Source: Phragmites australis
Lineage: Eukaryota > Streptophyta > Magnoliopsida > Poales > Poaceae
DNA length: 64,000 nt
Direction of reading: 5' to 3'
Assembly: GCF_958298935.1 (NCBI RefSeq)
Contig: NC_084943.1
Coordinates: 12,641,001 to 12,705,000 of the forward strand
Below the pieces are notes generated by a model. That model did no database searches. It worked only from the letters and a program-made list of their open reading frames with translations, and was not told the origin of the DNA. Shown piece after piece: positions 44,929-55,490 of this stretch. Position numbers and translations under genes: made by a program. Within the stretch, counting starts at the first letter, position 1; every line of letters begins with the position of its first letter.

Positions 44929-47910
44929 TGTAACACCCCAAATTTCAATTTTTGCAATAATTTAAAATTTTGCTAGAAATTAAATAGGTGGTTGCAATTT
45001 TGTTCAATAGGAAAATTAATTTCTAAATTTAAATTGTCCTAGGATAATTTTTTATGCATTCATGCCATTATAGATGCATTAAGGTTTTTATTGCGTGGAA
45101 AAATTTGCTAACATTCGCTAGAAATCGCTCGTTCAAACCCCTTTTTGAAAATTGTTGAAAATCAATTGGAAAAGGAATTTCTAAAAAGAAAAATGCCCTT
45201 GGGCCGATTCTCTCTCCCTCGGCCCATCTCCCCTCCCCTTTCTCCTTCTCTCGTGGGCCGCCTCTTCCTTCCCCGTGCCGGCCCGTTGGCCGAGCCGGCC
45301 TGCAGCCGCTCCCGAGCTGGCCCCCTCCACCGCTCCCTCTCTGCCGTGCGGGCCACGTGCCGAGCCGCCCACCCCACCCGCGCCGAGCCGCTCCGCTTGA
45401 GTCGCTCCTCCCGAGCCGCGGCTCCCCTTCCTCTTCCTCCCACCGCCCGAACCCGAGCGCCCCCAAATCCACTGCCGTGCAATCCCGCGCCTCCCCGCAC
45501 CCTCTCCCCTCCCAAAAACGGTTGAATTCAAAGCCATAAACCCCACCAAGGTGCCCCCGTCCGTTTCCCCTCTTTACTTCTCCCTCTATTGCCCAATCAA
45601 AACGGGAAAAATGATGCCATTAAAGGCCATGGCCGCCGGCCATTTTTTTCAAATTCCGGCCAATCCTCTTCCCCTCTCTTGTATATAAGCTGGCCATCGT
45701 CTCCCTTGTGACGTTCCGCGCATTCTGCACCTGATTCCCCCTTTTCTTCCATTGCCGCCGGTGAGAAGCTCGCCGCCACCTTGTTTCACCGTGCCCGACC
45801 CCCTTTTGACCTTGGTCTTCGCTTCTTTGGTGTCACAGGACCCCGAGCGACGCTCCTCGGTGTCTCTCCCACCGCCGGATGCAGTCGCACCGAGCTCCAA
45901 GGCCGCCACCCGTTCTTCCCCGTCGCCGGCCATCAATCGGACCATCTTCGTAGCCGTGAAGCCTCAGTATAGAATCCCCGCGAGCTCCTCGCTCTTTTGC
46001 TCTTTGTCCCGTGAAGAACTGTGGCTGGATGCGTGTTCCGGCGCATCTCCAGCGAAGCTCCAGTGCCCCGCCGCCGTCAGCCGCCGCCCGCTCTATCCCG
46101 TGCCGTCGGCCGCCGCCCATTTTGAACCCCAGCCATCCGATCCTAGATGGACGGCCCAGATCAGAGGGGCGCATACCCCTTCGGCCCGGTCCACCATGGA
46201 CCCATGGACCGGCCTCCAGGCCGTGGTCCATGGGCCCATAAACCTATTCCATGCGATTTTTCCATTGAAAAATAGTTGTTTTGTTTTATGACATCATAAT
46301 TAGAATTTCCAGTATAAAATCAATTCCGGTTTTTCTCTGAAAATCAAGTAAAATTTGCAGTTAAGTCCCTGAAACTTCAAAAGCTCAATACTTTTTGCTC
46401 GTAGCTCCGATTTGGGCGATTTTCGCGCCCAAATGTTCATAGCGACGTGTAGAATCTTTTTATAGTGTTTTTTCTTAGATTCTGTATTGTTTGTTGTACT
46501 GCTCTTAGAAGTTTGTTTTATGTGTGCTTTTTCGGTCTGTCGTTTAGGAGCTGAGCAGTTCGGCAATCTCGAAGACCAAGCTTTTGAGGACGTTGAGCAG
46601 CACCCGGTTGAAGGCAAGTGTCCTTGAGTATATTTATCCTATTTTAGAATTGCAGGTGTAGTTTTTAAACCTTCAAAATGCAGGCTTGTCTAAACATGAA
46701 TCCTATGTTAGGGTTTACTAGTTTGAATCAATATTTCCTTGTCGCCGTTGTTCATCATGTTATGAAAATGGGTAGTTTTGTGCTAGCACAGTCTTGGTTG
46801 GGAAATCTTAATATTGATTAATAAACTATGTAACAATGTTGGGAGATGGTAATTCTTTTTGTAGCAACATGGTATAGGTTGTCCCCAACAGAATGGATGG
46901 TTTGAGATGGAGCCTATGGAATGTTCGTGTTTGTATCTGTGTGGGGTCCTAAGGACCAGTTCTTGGGCATGTAACCAAGTTTTATCCGCACAACCATGAG
47001 GCCTATATGGGTACGGCCTGGCCAACTAATTAGTCACCTTCTAGCTTAGTGGGCACCATAGGTCGGTATAAGTGGCACAAAAGGGGGCTTCTGTAGCAAT
47101 GTAATTGCCTGTTAGCGGTGAAACCTCAGTGGGTGCCTGCGGGTTAGAGAGAGCTTTGTAAAGGCCTTGTACTGAGACCCCAACTCTACACCCTGGAAGT
47201 TTGGAGCAACAAGGGAATCACGACTCGTGGGGAAAGCAGTGCAAACTCTACAGAGTGTCAATCTGGTCGATCAGCCGTGCTCACGGATAAGAGTGAGCTT
47301 GTACTTCTTCAGGATTAGTTGGGGTAAGGGTTTGGTATGGTGGGTTGGGGTAGCCAGGTAATGGAATTATCTGGTGAGTCTTGGTAGTCGGATGGAGTCT
47401 GATGAGTCAAATCTTTGGATATAGTCGTGTCTCCTCACTTAGTAAATAGGATGCCTGATGTTGGAGTCATAGGCAGATCATAGTTGCTTAGTGCTGTTAG
47501 CCAGTGTCAAAGCCGTTCCTTGACTTAAGCCGCATATCATGTTTTCCCTACGCTTGCGGAGTACAATCCTTGTACTCACACTTGTTGTCCCCTACCCTGC
47601 ATTCTACCGTTGTTCAGAAGCTGGCAATGAAGCTGGAGCTTTCGATGACGACTTCGACCCAGAGCTACTGTTCTAGGCTGTGTTGCCCCCGGTCGACGCC
47701 TGTGGAAGATGGAGCCACTAGCACTGAAGACCCCTTAGTTTCCCCGCTGTGTTTTCTTTAGACCCTCGGATCCTTTTGTATTAAGTTAAATACGATGTTG
47801 CAATAAAGGCACTGTGATGATATTACTAATGATGTAAGCACATGTATGAAACTTGATCCTGGCATACATGTGTTGTGCCCGGTTTTATTCGTTTAAAACC
47901 GGGTGTTACA
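44929..47910 (+). mobile_element. Solo LTR, family A (Tekay-type), inside Tat pol
   Basis: A 2982 bp LTR starts TGTAACACCC and ends GGGTGTTACA, homologous along its length to the LTR at 1520-4564 in reverse complement. Flanks are ccctc (44924-44928) and ccatc (47911-47915), a target duplication with one later mismatch. Removing it restores the RT frame SKLGER to GLPLFKLLKK. No internal element sequence remains. Confidence 0.9.
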
Positions 47911-48790
47911 CCATCGCTCCCCGAGCTTGGAGATAAAGCGCCCTAGGGCTGCCATGCAGCTAGTGAAACGGTGAACTTCCTTGAGTCAAGCAGGGGGACA
48001 CATCTGTTTGATGGCCTGGATCTTCTCCGGATTGGCCTTGATTCCTCGACTGGAAACCAAGAAACTGAGGAGCTTTCCCGTGGGCACCCCGAATACGCAC
48101 TTCTCGGGGTTGAGCTTCAAGCGGGTAGTGCGGAGACTGTTAAAAGTCTCGGCTAAATCCTCCAGCAAGGTGGCGTGGTCTCAGGACTTGACCACGAGAT
48201 CGTTGATGTAAGCCTCAACGTTGCGGCCAACCTGCGAATCAAGGGTTGCGCACGGCCTGCTAGAAAGATGACCCAGCGTTGCGCAAACCAAAAGGCATTA
48301 AAACATAACAATAGGTCCCCACCAGGGTAGTAAAAGAAGTTTTTTCCTCATCCTGTCTGGCCACGCGGATTTGGTGATAACCCGAATTTGCATCCAAAAA
48401 ACATAAAAGATCGCACCCCACAGTGGCATCTACAATTTGATCTATGCGGGGTAAAGGAAAAGGATCTTTCGGACAAGCCTTGTTTAAGTCGGTGTAGTCG
48501 ACACACATGCGAAGCTTGCCGTTGGCCTTCGGGACGATGACTAGGTTTGCCAGCCACTCTGGGTGGAGGACCTCTCGGATGAAGCCGGCGTCAAGGAGCT
48601 TACTGACTTGCTCTCGGATGAATTCCTAGCGCTCAGGCGCCTGCCGTCGGACCTTCTGCCTCACCGGTCGTGCGTTGGGGCGCACAGCAAGGTGGTGCTC
48701 GATCACCTCCCTAGGGATCCCAGGCATATCGGATGGCTGCTATGCAAACACGTCGACGTTAGCCTAGAGGAAGGCGACGAGCGCGCTTTC
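47911..48790 (-). pseudogene. pol: Tat-type reverse transcriptase, degenerate
   Basis: RT blocks on the minus strand are KLRMCVDYTDLNKACPKDPF, DANSGYHQI and YVLMPFGLRNAG (48260-48520), then after a frameshift LKLNPEKCVFGV and FLVSSRGIKANPEKI (47986-48168). The catalytic box reads AYINDLVVK (48199-48210 for YIND): the first of the two catalytic Asp is Asn, and a TGA follows shortly after. RT activity would be lost even without the stops. Stops also occur between protease and RT. Confidence 0.87.
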
Positions 48791-51298
48791 CTATTTGCCG
48801 CCTAGGTCACCGCCGATTTGGATGACCTGGGAGGAGTCTTCACCGACCACGACCTCCTTCATGGGAACGGAGGCTTTGGCGGCGAGTTGGGGTATGGATG
48901 AAGAGGGTCCCGGACCCCCTGGGTGACCTTTGACCTCGGCCCGAGCAGAGACCAAGGTCGAGTAGAGCTGCTCGGCGCAGGAGACGGCGCTGCCAGTCTC
49001 GGCGGGCACGGAGTTGGGGCCTGCGGGGCCTGGCATCTTAACCATGAGGTAGGCATAGTGCATGACCATCATGAACTGAGCGAGCGCCGGGCTCCCGAGT
49101 ATGGCGTTGTATGGGAGAGGGACTTCCGCGATATCGAAGATGACATTCTCCGTCTGGAAATTGTCCCGGCTCCCGAATGTCACGAGCAGCTCGACCTGCC
49201 CGAGGGGCAGAGTGTGCCCCGATGTCACCCCGTAGAAGGGGAGCGATGGCTTTAGGCGCCTGGAAGGCACCTGCAGCTTCTCGAAGGCCTCCCGGGAGAG
49301 GAGGTTTACGCCGGCACCCCCATCGATCAGCACTCTGTTGACCTTTACATTGCAGATGGTGGGGGATGCTACCAGGGGTAGTCTCCCCACGCCTGCAGTA
49401 CTCGCGAGGTGGTCTGCCAGGCTGAACGTGATTGGGGTCTCCGACCACTTCAAGGGCCCTGCGGCCACAGTGCCCGAGGTCACCGAGCACACCTCGCGCC
49501 ACATGGTTTTGACGCCGCGATGGGAGGAGGGTGTGTACGCGCCTCTGTCGATGAAGGCGACGGTGTGCTCGGGCTCTTGGAACCCGAGCTCTTGGTTCTC
49601 GGGGGCAGCTCTGTCGTTGCCGCCCCTGCGGCGCTCTTCGCACTCCTTCTGGCACCGCTCGATGAGACCCTTGACCGATCGGCACTCTGTGAGGTCGTGC
49701 CACTCAGTCTGGTGGATCTTGCACCACTTTCCCGACTTAGGCCTCGTGGGAGCAGGAGCTCTCGGGGGAGCAGGAGCCCTCATGGGAGCCGGAGCCCTCA
49801 TGGGAGCCGGAGCCCTCGCGGGAGTGGGCCTTCTGTCGGCAGCCGCCCGGCGTGCCGGCCTGCGGTCTGGGCCCTCTGCCGGCCTAAAGGCAGGGCCCTC
49901 TACCGGTACAACCAGGGCAGCATCGCGCCTTCTTCTTCTTTTCTTTTCTCGCCTATCGAAGCGGGAAGAACCTGTTTGGTCAGCAGCGGGTTGCTCAGGG
50001 CGCGGGACATGCCACGCCCGAGCCTCCGCCACCTTCGTGCACTTGTCGGCCAAAGCAAAGAGTTCCGTAGTGGTTTCGATGTCGTGCGTGCCTAGCTTTT
50101 CGAGCATCCGCTGGTCGCGGATGCCCTGCCGGAATGCGACGATGATGGACTGGGGGGTTATCCGCGGGATGGTGTTGCGAACCTGGCTGAAGTGCTGTAT
50201 GAAGCGCCACAACATCTCCCCCTCCTGTTGCTTCACAGCGTGGAGGTCACACTCCAAGCCGGTGCGCGTGAAGGTGCCCTGAAAGTTGGCCATGAACTGG
50301 TGGCAGAGATCATCCCAGGAACTAATAGATCTCGGGGTTAAGTTCATAAGCCATGAACGGGCAGAGCCCCTCAAGGCTGCATGGAAGTAATTGGCCATCA
50401 CCTTTTCATTGCCACCTGCCGCTTGGATGGCGGTGGTGTAGATCTGGAGGAACTCGACGGGGTCGATGGACCCGTCGTACTTCTCCGGTAGTTCTGGTCT
50501 GAACTTCTTAGGCCAGTTGACCCGACGGAGCTCGTTGGTGAATGCACGGTAGCCTGTGCCGTATCCCGCAATGCGGGCAGCACCCTTGGGTGGTGAATGC
50601 CAGCACGCCGGGGAACCCCTGCGGTCTTGGGCCGGCATAGAGGAAGCCTGGTCCTCTGCCTCGGCCTCGTGCCGGGATTCCCGATGGTGTTCGAGGGTGA
50701 CGCGCGCATCTTCAGCGGCCCTGCGCTCATTTAGGTGTAAACGGAGGTCCTGAGCTCCGGTTGTGGCCAGGGGGGCGGCACTCCGCCTGGAGGCCCCGCG
50801 GCCGGTTCGGCCGCCACCTGAGGATAGACCAGCCTTGGTTGCGCCGCGGTGGGAGGTGGCATGGGAGCTTTCGGCCAGCACCTGTCGGTGAGTTGTGCCC
50901 ACCAGGGCGGCCACCTCCTGAAGCCAACGGCCTTCTAGGGTTTCCCCCACTGCCTGGATAGGTGGGTGCCTGAGGAGTGCTTGCGCCGCAAGCAACGCAC
51001 TCCCAGGACTGGCGTCGCCAAAGGCAAGCCTGCACCGTAACGGTGCCCAACGCTGTCCGGATGTAGATCTCGCGGCAGGAGTGTCTGCCCCTTGCTGAGG
51101 GTTAGGTGGCCCACCTGCAACGGCGGCGGCGGCCCTACTGGACCTAGCGCTATTGTCCCCATGAGAGGGGAGCATCGTACGGGTAGACCGTTGCTGCTGC
51201 TGCTGAGGAGTAGCAGAAACTGGGGCCTCCTGCGTGATGGGCTCCACTTCTTCGCTGGAGCGGGAGTCGGTGTGTTGGAGACGATGTCCACCTGCCAT
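48791..51298 (-). CDS. gag: Tat-type gag-protease ORF, intact
   Basis: An 835-codon ORF from ATG 51298 (MAGGHRLQHTDSRS); a longer non-ATG start at 51316 is less likely. The first 270 residues are low-complexity and Arg/Gln-rich. The gag domain runs from YRAFTNELRRVNWPKKFRPE through SWLMNLTPRSISSWDDLC and AFRQGIRDQRMLEKLGTHD. An Arg/Lys cluster and RAPAPM-type six-residue repeats (about 49735-49830) follow. A Cys/His motif (KWCKIHQTEWHDLTEC) replaces a standard knuckle. The protease has VLIDGGAGVNLLSREAFEKL with D-G-G. It is open throughout although the following RT is degenerate. It would form particles and process polyprotein. Confidence 0.85.
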   Translation of the reverse strand: MAGGHRLQHTDSRSSEEVEPITQEAPVSATPQQQQQRSTRTMLPSHGDNSARSSRAAAAVAGGPPNPQQGADTPAARSTSGQRWAPLRCRLAFGDASPGSALLAAQALLRHPPIQAVGETLEGRWLQEVAALVGTTHRQVLAESSHATSHRGATKAGLSSGGGRTGRGASRRSAAPLATTGAQDLRLHLNERRAAEDARVTLEHHRESRHEAEAEDQASSMPAQDRRGSPACWHSPPKGAARIAGYGTGYRAFTNELRRVNWPKKFRPELPEKYDGSIDPVEFLQIYTTAIQAAGGNEKVMANYFHAALRGSARSWLMNLTPRSISSWDDLCHQFMANFQGTFTRTGLECDLHAVKQQEGEMLWRFIQHFSQVRNTIPRITPQSIIVAFRQGIRDQRMLEKLGTHDIETTTELFALADKCTKVAEARAWHVPRPEQPAADQTGSSRFDRREKKRRRRRDAALVVPVEGPAFRPAEGPDRRPARRAAADRRPTPARAPAPMRAPAPMRAPAPPRAPAPTRPKSGKWCKIHQTEWHDLTECRSVKGLIERCQKECEERRRGGNDRAAPENQELGFQEPEHTVAFIDRGAYTPSSHRGVKTMWREVCSVTSGTVAAGPLKWSETPITFSLADHLASTAGVGRLPLVASPTICNVKVNRVLIDGGAGVNLLSREAFEKLQVPSRRLKPSLPFYGVTSGHTLPLGQVELLVTFGSRDNFQTENVIFDIAEVPLPYNAILGSPALAQFMMVMHYAYLMVKMPGPAGPNSVPAETGSAVSCAEQLYSTLVSARAEVKGHPGGPGPSSSIPQLAAKASVPMKEVVVGEDSSQVIQIGGDLGGK

Positions 51299-51337
51299 CT
51301 TTTCTGCAGAGAACAAAACGGATTCAGGGATGCAACC

Positions 51338-51355
51338 CCCCTACCTGGCGCGCCA
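51338..51355 (-). promoter_or_regulatory. Primer-binding site of the Tat-type element
   Basis: On the minus strand the LTR end is followed by two bases and then TGGCGCGCCAGGTAGGGG. A TGG start is typical of tRNA-primed sites. I do not assign the tRNA: it is not the initiator-Met sequence used by the other elements here. Confidence 0.75.
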
Positions 51356-51357
51356 GC

Positions 51358-52735
51358 TGTCGGAGGGTGAACTCCTCAAGCGAGGATCCAAAGGGACCAC
51401 CTTTGAGATTCGGTCGGGGGGATGATTCTGAATCCGCTTTGTAGGTGAAATAAATGGGAGTAAATGAGATGCAAGTGGGGTAGAATGATCGGGGCAGGAG
51501 GAAGTAAATGCTCAGCGGATTTTTAGACAGGCTTGGGCCGCTCTGAGCGTGACATCCTACTCCTGTGTGTATGCTTATAAATGCTCTGAGGATGTCTCTC
51601 TGAGGATCTGCTATGTTATAAGAATATTTGTCTATGTCTAGAGCTTCGTGCTCCTTGCTCTTCGTCAGCTTGTTTTCTGAGCTCATTCGGTGTGTTCACC
51701 AGACTCTTTCTCAGTGTTTTAACAACCCGTTGATGTGTCTTCCATCCTCTTCTCCGGGGAACCCGCCCTTCCTTTATACCCGTCGGGGCGGGTGGCGTGC
51801 CCAGAAAGGATTGGCGCAAATTCCAAGGTGCCATAAATGGAAAGCAACCATCATGGGCTGCTGCATGAGGTGACGGGGAGAGTTGAAAACACACCCCCGT
51901 CCGGTCTTCGTCGTCATCATTCCGCTTTCCAGCGGGAGCAGCGGGGAGGGCCCGTCGGGCAGCCACCGAGCAGCCCCGCGTGCCCGCCTGGTCAGAGCGA
52001 GCCTGACACAGCAGGGCGGTAGGCGTTGCGCCTTGAGCCCTACGACATTATCTTGAGGCGCGCGGATGACACGCGATGGGACCGTGCATTAAATGTCCCC
52101 ACGCCTCCCCGCCAGACCGTGGCAGGGACTGACAACAAGCATGGGGGGAGTGGTTGGAAGAGACAGGCCACGCGCCCTCTTAAATGCAGCATCGAGCCTC
52201 TCACCAGTTGACACCTCATCACTGAGCCCCTGTGGGGACCACCGGTGAAGGACTTCTCAGGCCCTCGGAGAACTGTGAGTGCTCGGGGATTACCGCTCAC
52301 AGCCCCGAGCACTCTCTCCCGGATATGCCCTCTCTTGGTCCTCGGGGAACCGGGTGCTCGGGGACCACTGTTCACGGCCCCGAGCACTCTCTCCCAGAAC
52401 TTGACTGCTCGGGTCCTCGGGGAACTCGGGTGCTGGGGGCTATTGTTTACGGCCTCGAGCACTCTCTCCCGGAACTGACCTCTCTTGTCATCGGGGAACT
52501 CGGGTGCTCGGGGACCACTGTTCATGGCCCCGAGCACCCTCTCCCGGAACTTTGTCTTCTCGGGCCATCGGGGAACTCAGGTACTCGGAGATCACTGTGC
52601 ATAGCCCCGAGCACCCTCTCCTGGGACTTGGTCTTCTCGGACCTCGGGGAGATAATCCCAAAGGGAGGATGGCACGTGGCACTCTGCTGTGCTGGCCTCG
52701 GGACTCGGGGACCCCCGGTTCCTATATCACCGACA
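51358..52735 (-). mobile_element. 5' LTR of the Tat-type element
   Basis: 1378 bp, pairing with 32174-33398. Five GTGCTCGGGG/CCCCGAGCAC hairpin units lie at about 52277-52612. It has an additional segment (about 51742-51898) absent from the 3' LTR. Followed by the target duplication GCACC. Confidence 0.92.
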
Positions 52736-53300
52736 GCACCCATAGTTGAGCAACATTCAATTTCTATCAGTTCATATTTCAGACAAAAAATTTCGATCAT
52801 CCACGAAAGATAGCATCTTATCAACATTTTTATTCGATTATATTAAAATGAGCGGAAGGAATCCGAGAATTCAGATAAGAAGTTTCCATAAACAAGTGCA
52901 CAAAAAAGCTTTAAGATAGTTCGAAATGCATCAATGGTGTACCAATTCCATTCAAAATAGATTAAGAAACATTTGAAAGCATACATGAGAATATTAAAAA
53001 AAGTAATCACATTTTTAGCCTCGGACTCATTTAATCAAAGTTGTTCAGAAATCTGTTGTACTTGTTTCAACAATAACAAAAAACTGTACCATGGTTCATG
53101 GCAAACTAAAACACAAGTACTACCAACCACCAAAATGATTACTACACCGTTGCAATAACAGATACATGGATATACAAAATACTCCTGAAACGCAAGAACA
53201 GAAACACTCTATGATCCAGACTAAACAACAGGTAAAACACCTCAAGAGAATAGCATTACCGTAGTCGATGCTCGCAGAGCGGGTCTCCGGCACCACCTGC

Positions 53301-53402
53301 CTAGTTGGAGCCAGCTCCTGCATCAACCTTCTCTCCATTCTCGAATGGAACAGAGGAGCCCTTCTTGGCCTTGTTAGAGTTCTTGCCTCTGCGAAACCTC
53401 AT
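53301..53402 (-). CDS. Possible short first exon or small ORF, unassigned
   Basis: A 33-residue frame from ATG 53402 (MRFRRGKNSNKAKKGSS...) lies downstream, on the minus strand, of sequence that looks like a plant promoter and leader: a TATA-like catatatcg near 53610-53620 and CT-rich leader near 53440-53470. A GT splice-donor-like site follows near 53265. I do not recognise the product and it may not be a gene. Confidence 0.25.
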   Translation of the reverse strand: MRFRRGKNSNKAKKGSSVPFENGEKVDAGAGSN

Positions 53403-54279
53403 GCTTCTGTACCCTCTGGACGATTACTCAGCAAGGTCAAACATGAGGTGATCTCACAAGAGAGATGAGAGAGATAGAGAGATCAGTTGACTGAGGAAAG
53501 AAATTATAGATTATAGAGTGGAAGAGTGGACCAATGGGGTGGAAACTAAGCAAATCAGCAGGATAATCGGATCTGACTTGAGGCGCGTGCGAGAGAAGAG
53601 ATTTGATACGATATATGGCTCTCACTTTGAGTGTGTAGGAGTGGCAGTTTGGGCATGACATGGGATGGAACATGATAGATATTTATGGTTGGATGGCTTG
53701 GAAGCTAACCCTGCATTCTGCAAGCAGGAGTATATGGACACAGACAGGAAATAAGGGGAATATGATTAGAGATGATCGAAGGTGCCCTAGTAGGGACCGG
53801 TTCAGTTAACTGAAAAACTGCAGGATGAACTGATGGTAAAAAGAGGTGCACGTCAAACTTATCAAATGATAAAGAAATCACAGCGACGGTTTCCTGCATT
53901 AATGCCTTGTCACTGCGAAGTACATTACAATAAGATAACTCTGAATTTTAACCGCGTACATTCTGAAATTGCATCGGTTGAATTTTGCAAGATCTCTACA
54001 GATGATAGTGCCGAACTAATGGTCTGACATAATCGCTGTCCTCTTTGAGAGCTAGTTACCATTTCAACTCCAAGGACAAGCTGATTGAAGTCGAGAAGTA
54101 CCTTACATGGAATCTTTTGGGAGTATTCGGCAAAATCATCTGTGCAAACCAGCATGGTGATGCAAACGAGCAAACCACACCCTTCAGCCGTTCGATGCAC
54201 ATCCCACATCACTCTGCACCCCACCATCCCACCCTGAAGCTTTCGTAGAAATCCCACTGTAGCCCGTTCCCCATTGTAG

Positions 54280-54594
54280 CGTCGAGGTCCCTCCTCGTCC
54301 TCTTGCCGCCACAGCTTATTCCCCATTCTCTCCCGATCCGCGAGCTATGGTTTTGATGCACTCTCCCTCTTCTGCAGCCTCCCATCGCTCACACTGCTCC
54401 CGCTCTTCGATGCCGTCGCATCCTGCCTCGCCTTCTTCGCTGCACTCCCTAACCTGCACACCCTCTTCGGCTCCTTCCCGCTGCCCACAGTGCCCCTCGC
54501 GCACCTCCACCTCCTCGCTATCGCGGGGGACCGTGCCTCCACATTCCGACAACTCCGCACAACCCTAGACAGCTCTGGCTTGCATCGGCCTTAG
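54280..54594 (+). pseudogene. Unassigned 104-codon open frame without ATG
   Basis: A frame bounded by TAG at 54277-54279 and TAG at 54592-54594 reads like real protein: a Ser/Arg-rich start (RRGPSSSSCRHSLF), then Leu-rich helices (LSLFCSLPSLTLLPLFDAVA, HLHLLAIAGDRASTFRQL). There is no in-frame ATG. The composition suits the N-terminal part of an organelle-targeted plant protein, but no family is identified. Probably a gene fragment. Confidence 0.35.
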
Positions 54595-54657
54595 TTAAGT
54601 GGTGAAGATGAGACAACCATGTCGACCTCAGTGTAGCAAACATGCGCTTGAGAAGAT

Positions 54658-55490
54658 TGTAGGAATCATATTTAGGACATGCATGTGATTTTGATGATTA
54701 ATAATAATATAGTCAATATAACTAACATATTTGTCAATATATGCTTTAGTAGGTCTCATGGATGCAATACATAAAGAAGCCATCAAAGTCGAGATAAAGA
54801 TTGGTTAAATTAGAGAAGTCCCATGAAAAATGACAACGTTGAATGGTCTGGTGATAGAGGTGTTGTACACGCTGGAGTGTTTCAGCTCAAGGCACTTGTA
54901 TACGTTGGAAGGTCCGGCGTATGAAGAAGGTGCACGTTGGAGTATTTCCTAAGGAAGGATTTGCTGATGCTACATGTCGGATGGTCCGACACTCTCAAGT
55001 TCTACACGCTGGAGTAATTCTTGCAGCAAAGACTTCAATGGCAGGTTGTCATTGTTGTACACACTGGATGATCCGACGCTAAAGATTGGCTATGCTAGAG
55101 CATTTTGTGCAGAGAAGAAGTGGCTTAGTTGGCTCAAGTGTACATGCCAGATGCTCCGGCGATGGAGCTGGTGAACATGTCGGAACATCCGGTGTTCATA
55201 GAGGATTTGAGTGAGGTTCCAATGACTAGTTTTTCAAGAATGTATATGTTGGATGGTTCGATGAGTACAATGCTATTTACACCGGATCATCCGATGTATA
55301 CAGTAAAGTTGAGTCGTTGGGGCAACGACTAGTCTATGAGGTTGAGGCTATAAATACCTCTCCACTTGTTCATTTGAAGGTGCTGGAGTGCAGAGAAGCT
55401 CACATACACTTGAGAAGACACTCAAAGTGCTTAAAGTGATCATCCAAGTGCTAATAGGCGTAGAAAGAGTTGTATTTAGGTGTTGCTGTC
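54658..55490 (+). mobile_element. Copia-type 5' LTR, first part
   Basis: Homologous to 61632-62490. It carries about ten copies of a 20 bp near-palindromic motif of the type CGGATGGTCCGACG / ACCGGATCATCCGATG, between about 54840 and 55300. It is broken at 55490 by the family B LTR. The second part resumes at about 58026. Confidence 0.82.

Larger units (their letters stand above)
32174..52735 (-). mobile_element. Tat-lineage Ty3/gypsy element with two nested solo LTRs
   Basis: The outer element spans 20562 bp and is bounded by LTRs starting TGTCGG/ending in ACA and a perfect target duplication GCACC (32169-32173 and 52736-52740). Without the two nested solo LTRs and their duplications it is about 13.9 kb, the size class of Grande/Retand-type Tat elements. 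From the 5' (high) end: LTR, primer-binding site, gag-protease, RT, RNase H, a second RNase H-like domain, integrase, repeat-rich spacer, an opposite-strand ORF, LTR. The second RNase H-like domain and antisense ORF support the Tat lineage. Confidence 0.92.
52736..54657. other. Spacer between the Tat-type and Copia-type elements
   Basis: Unique-looking sequence without a recognised gene; the right target duplication of the Tat element is at its start. Two small ORFs inside are listed separately. A short palindrome ttcagttaactgaa lies near 53801. The rest, 53660-54270 in particular, holds nothing I can name. Confidence 0.5.

Noticed and set aside
53268..53468. Plus-strand ORF in the spacer
   Set aside because: Reads as the antisense of the short minus-strand frame at 53301-53402; no domain, no leader.
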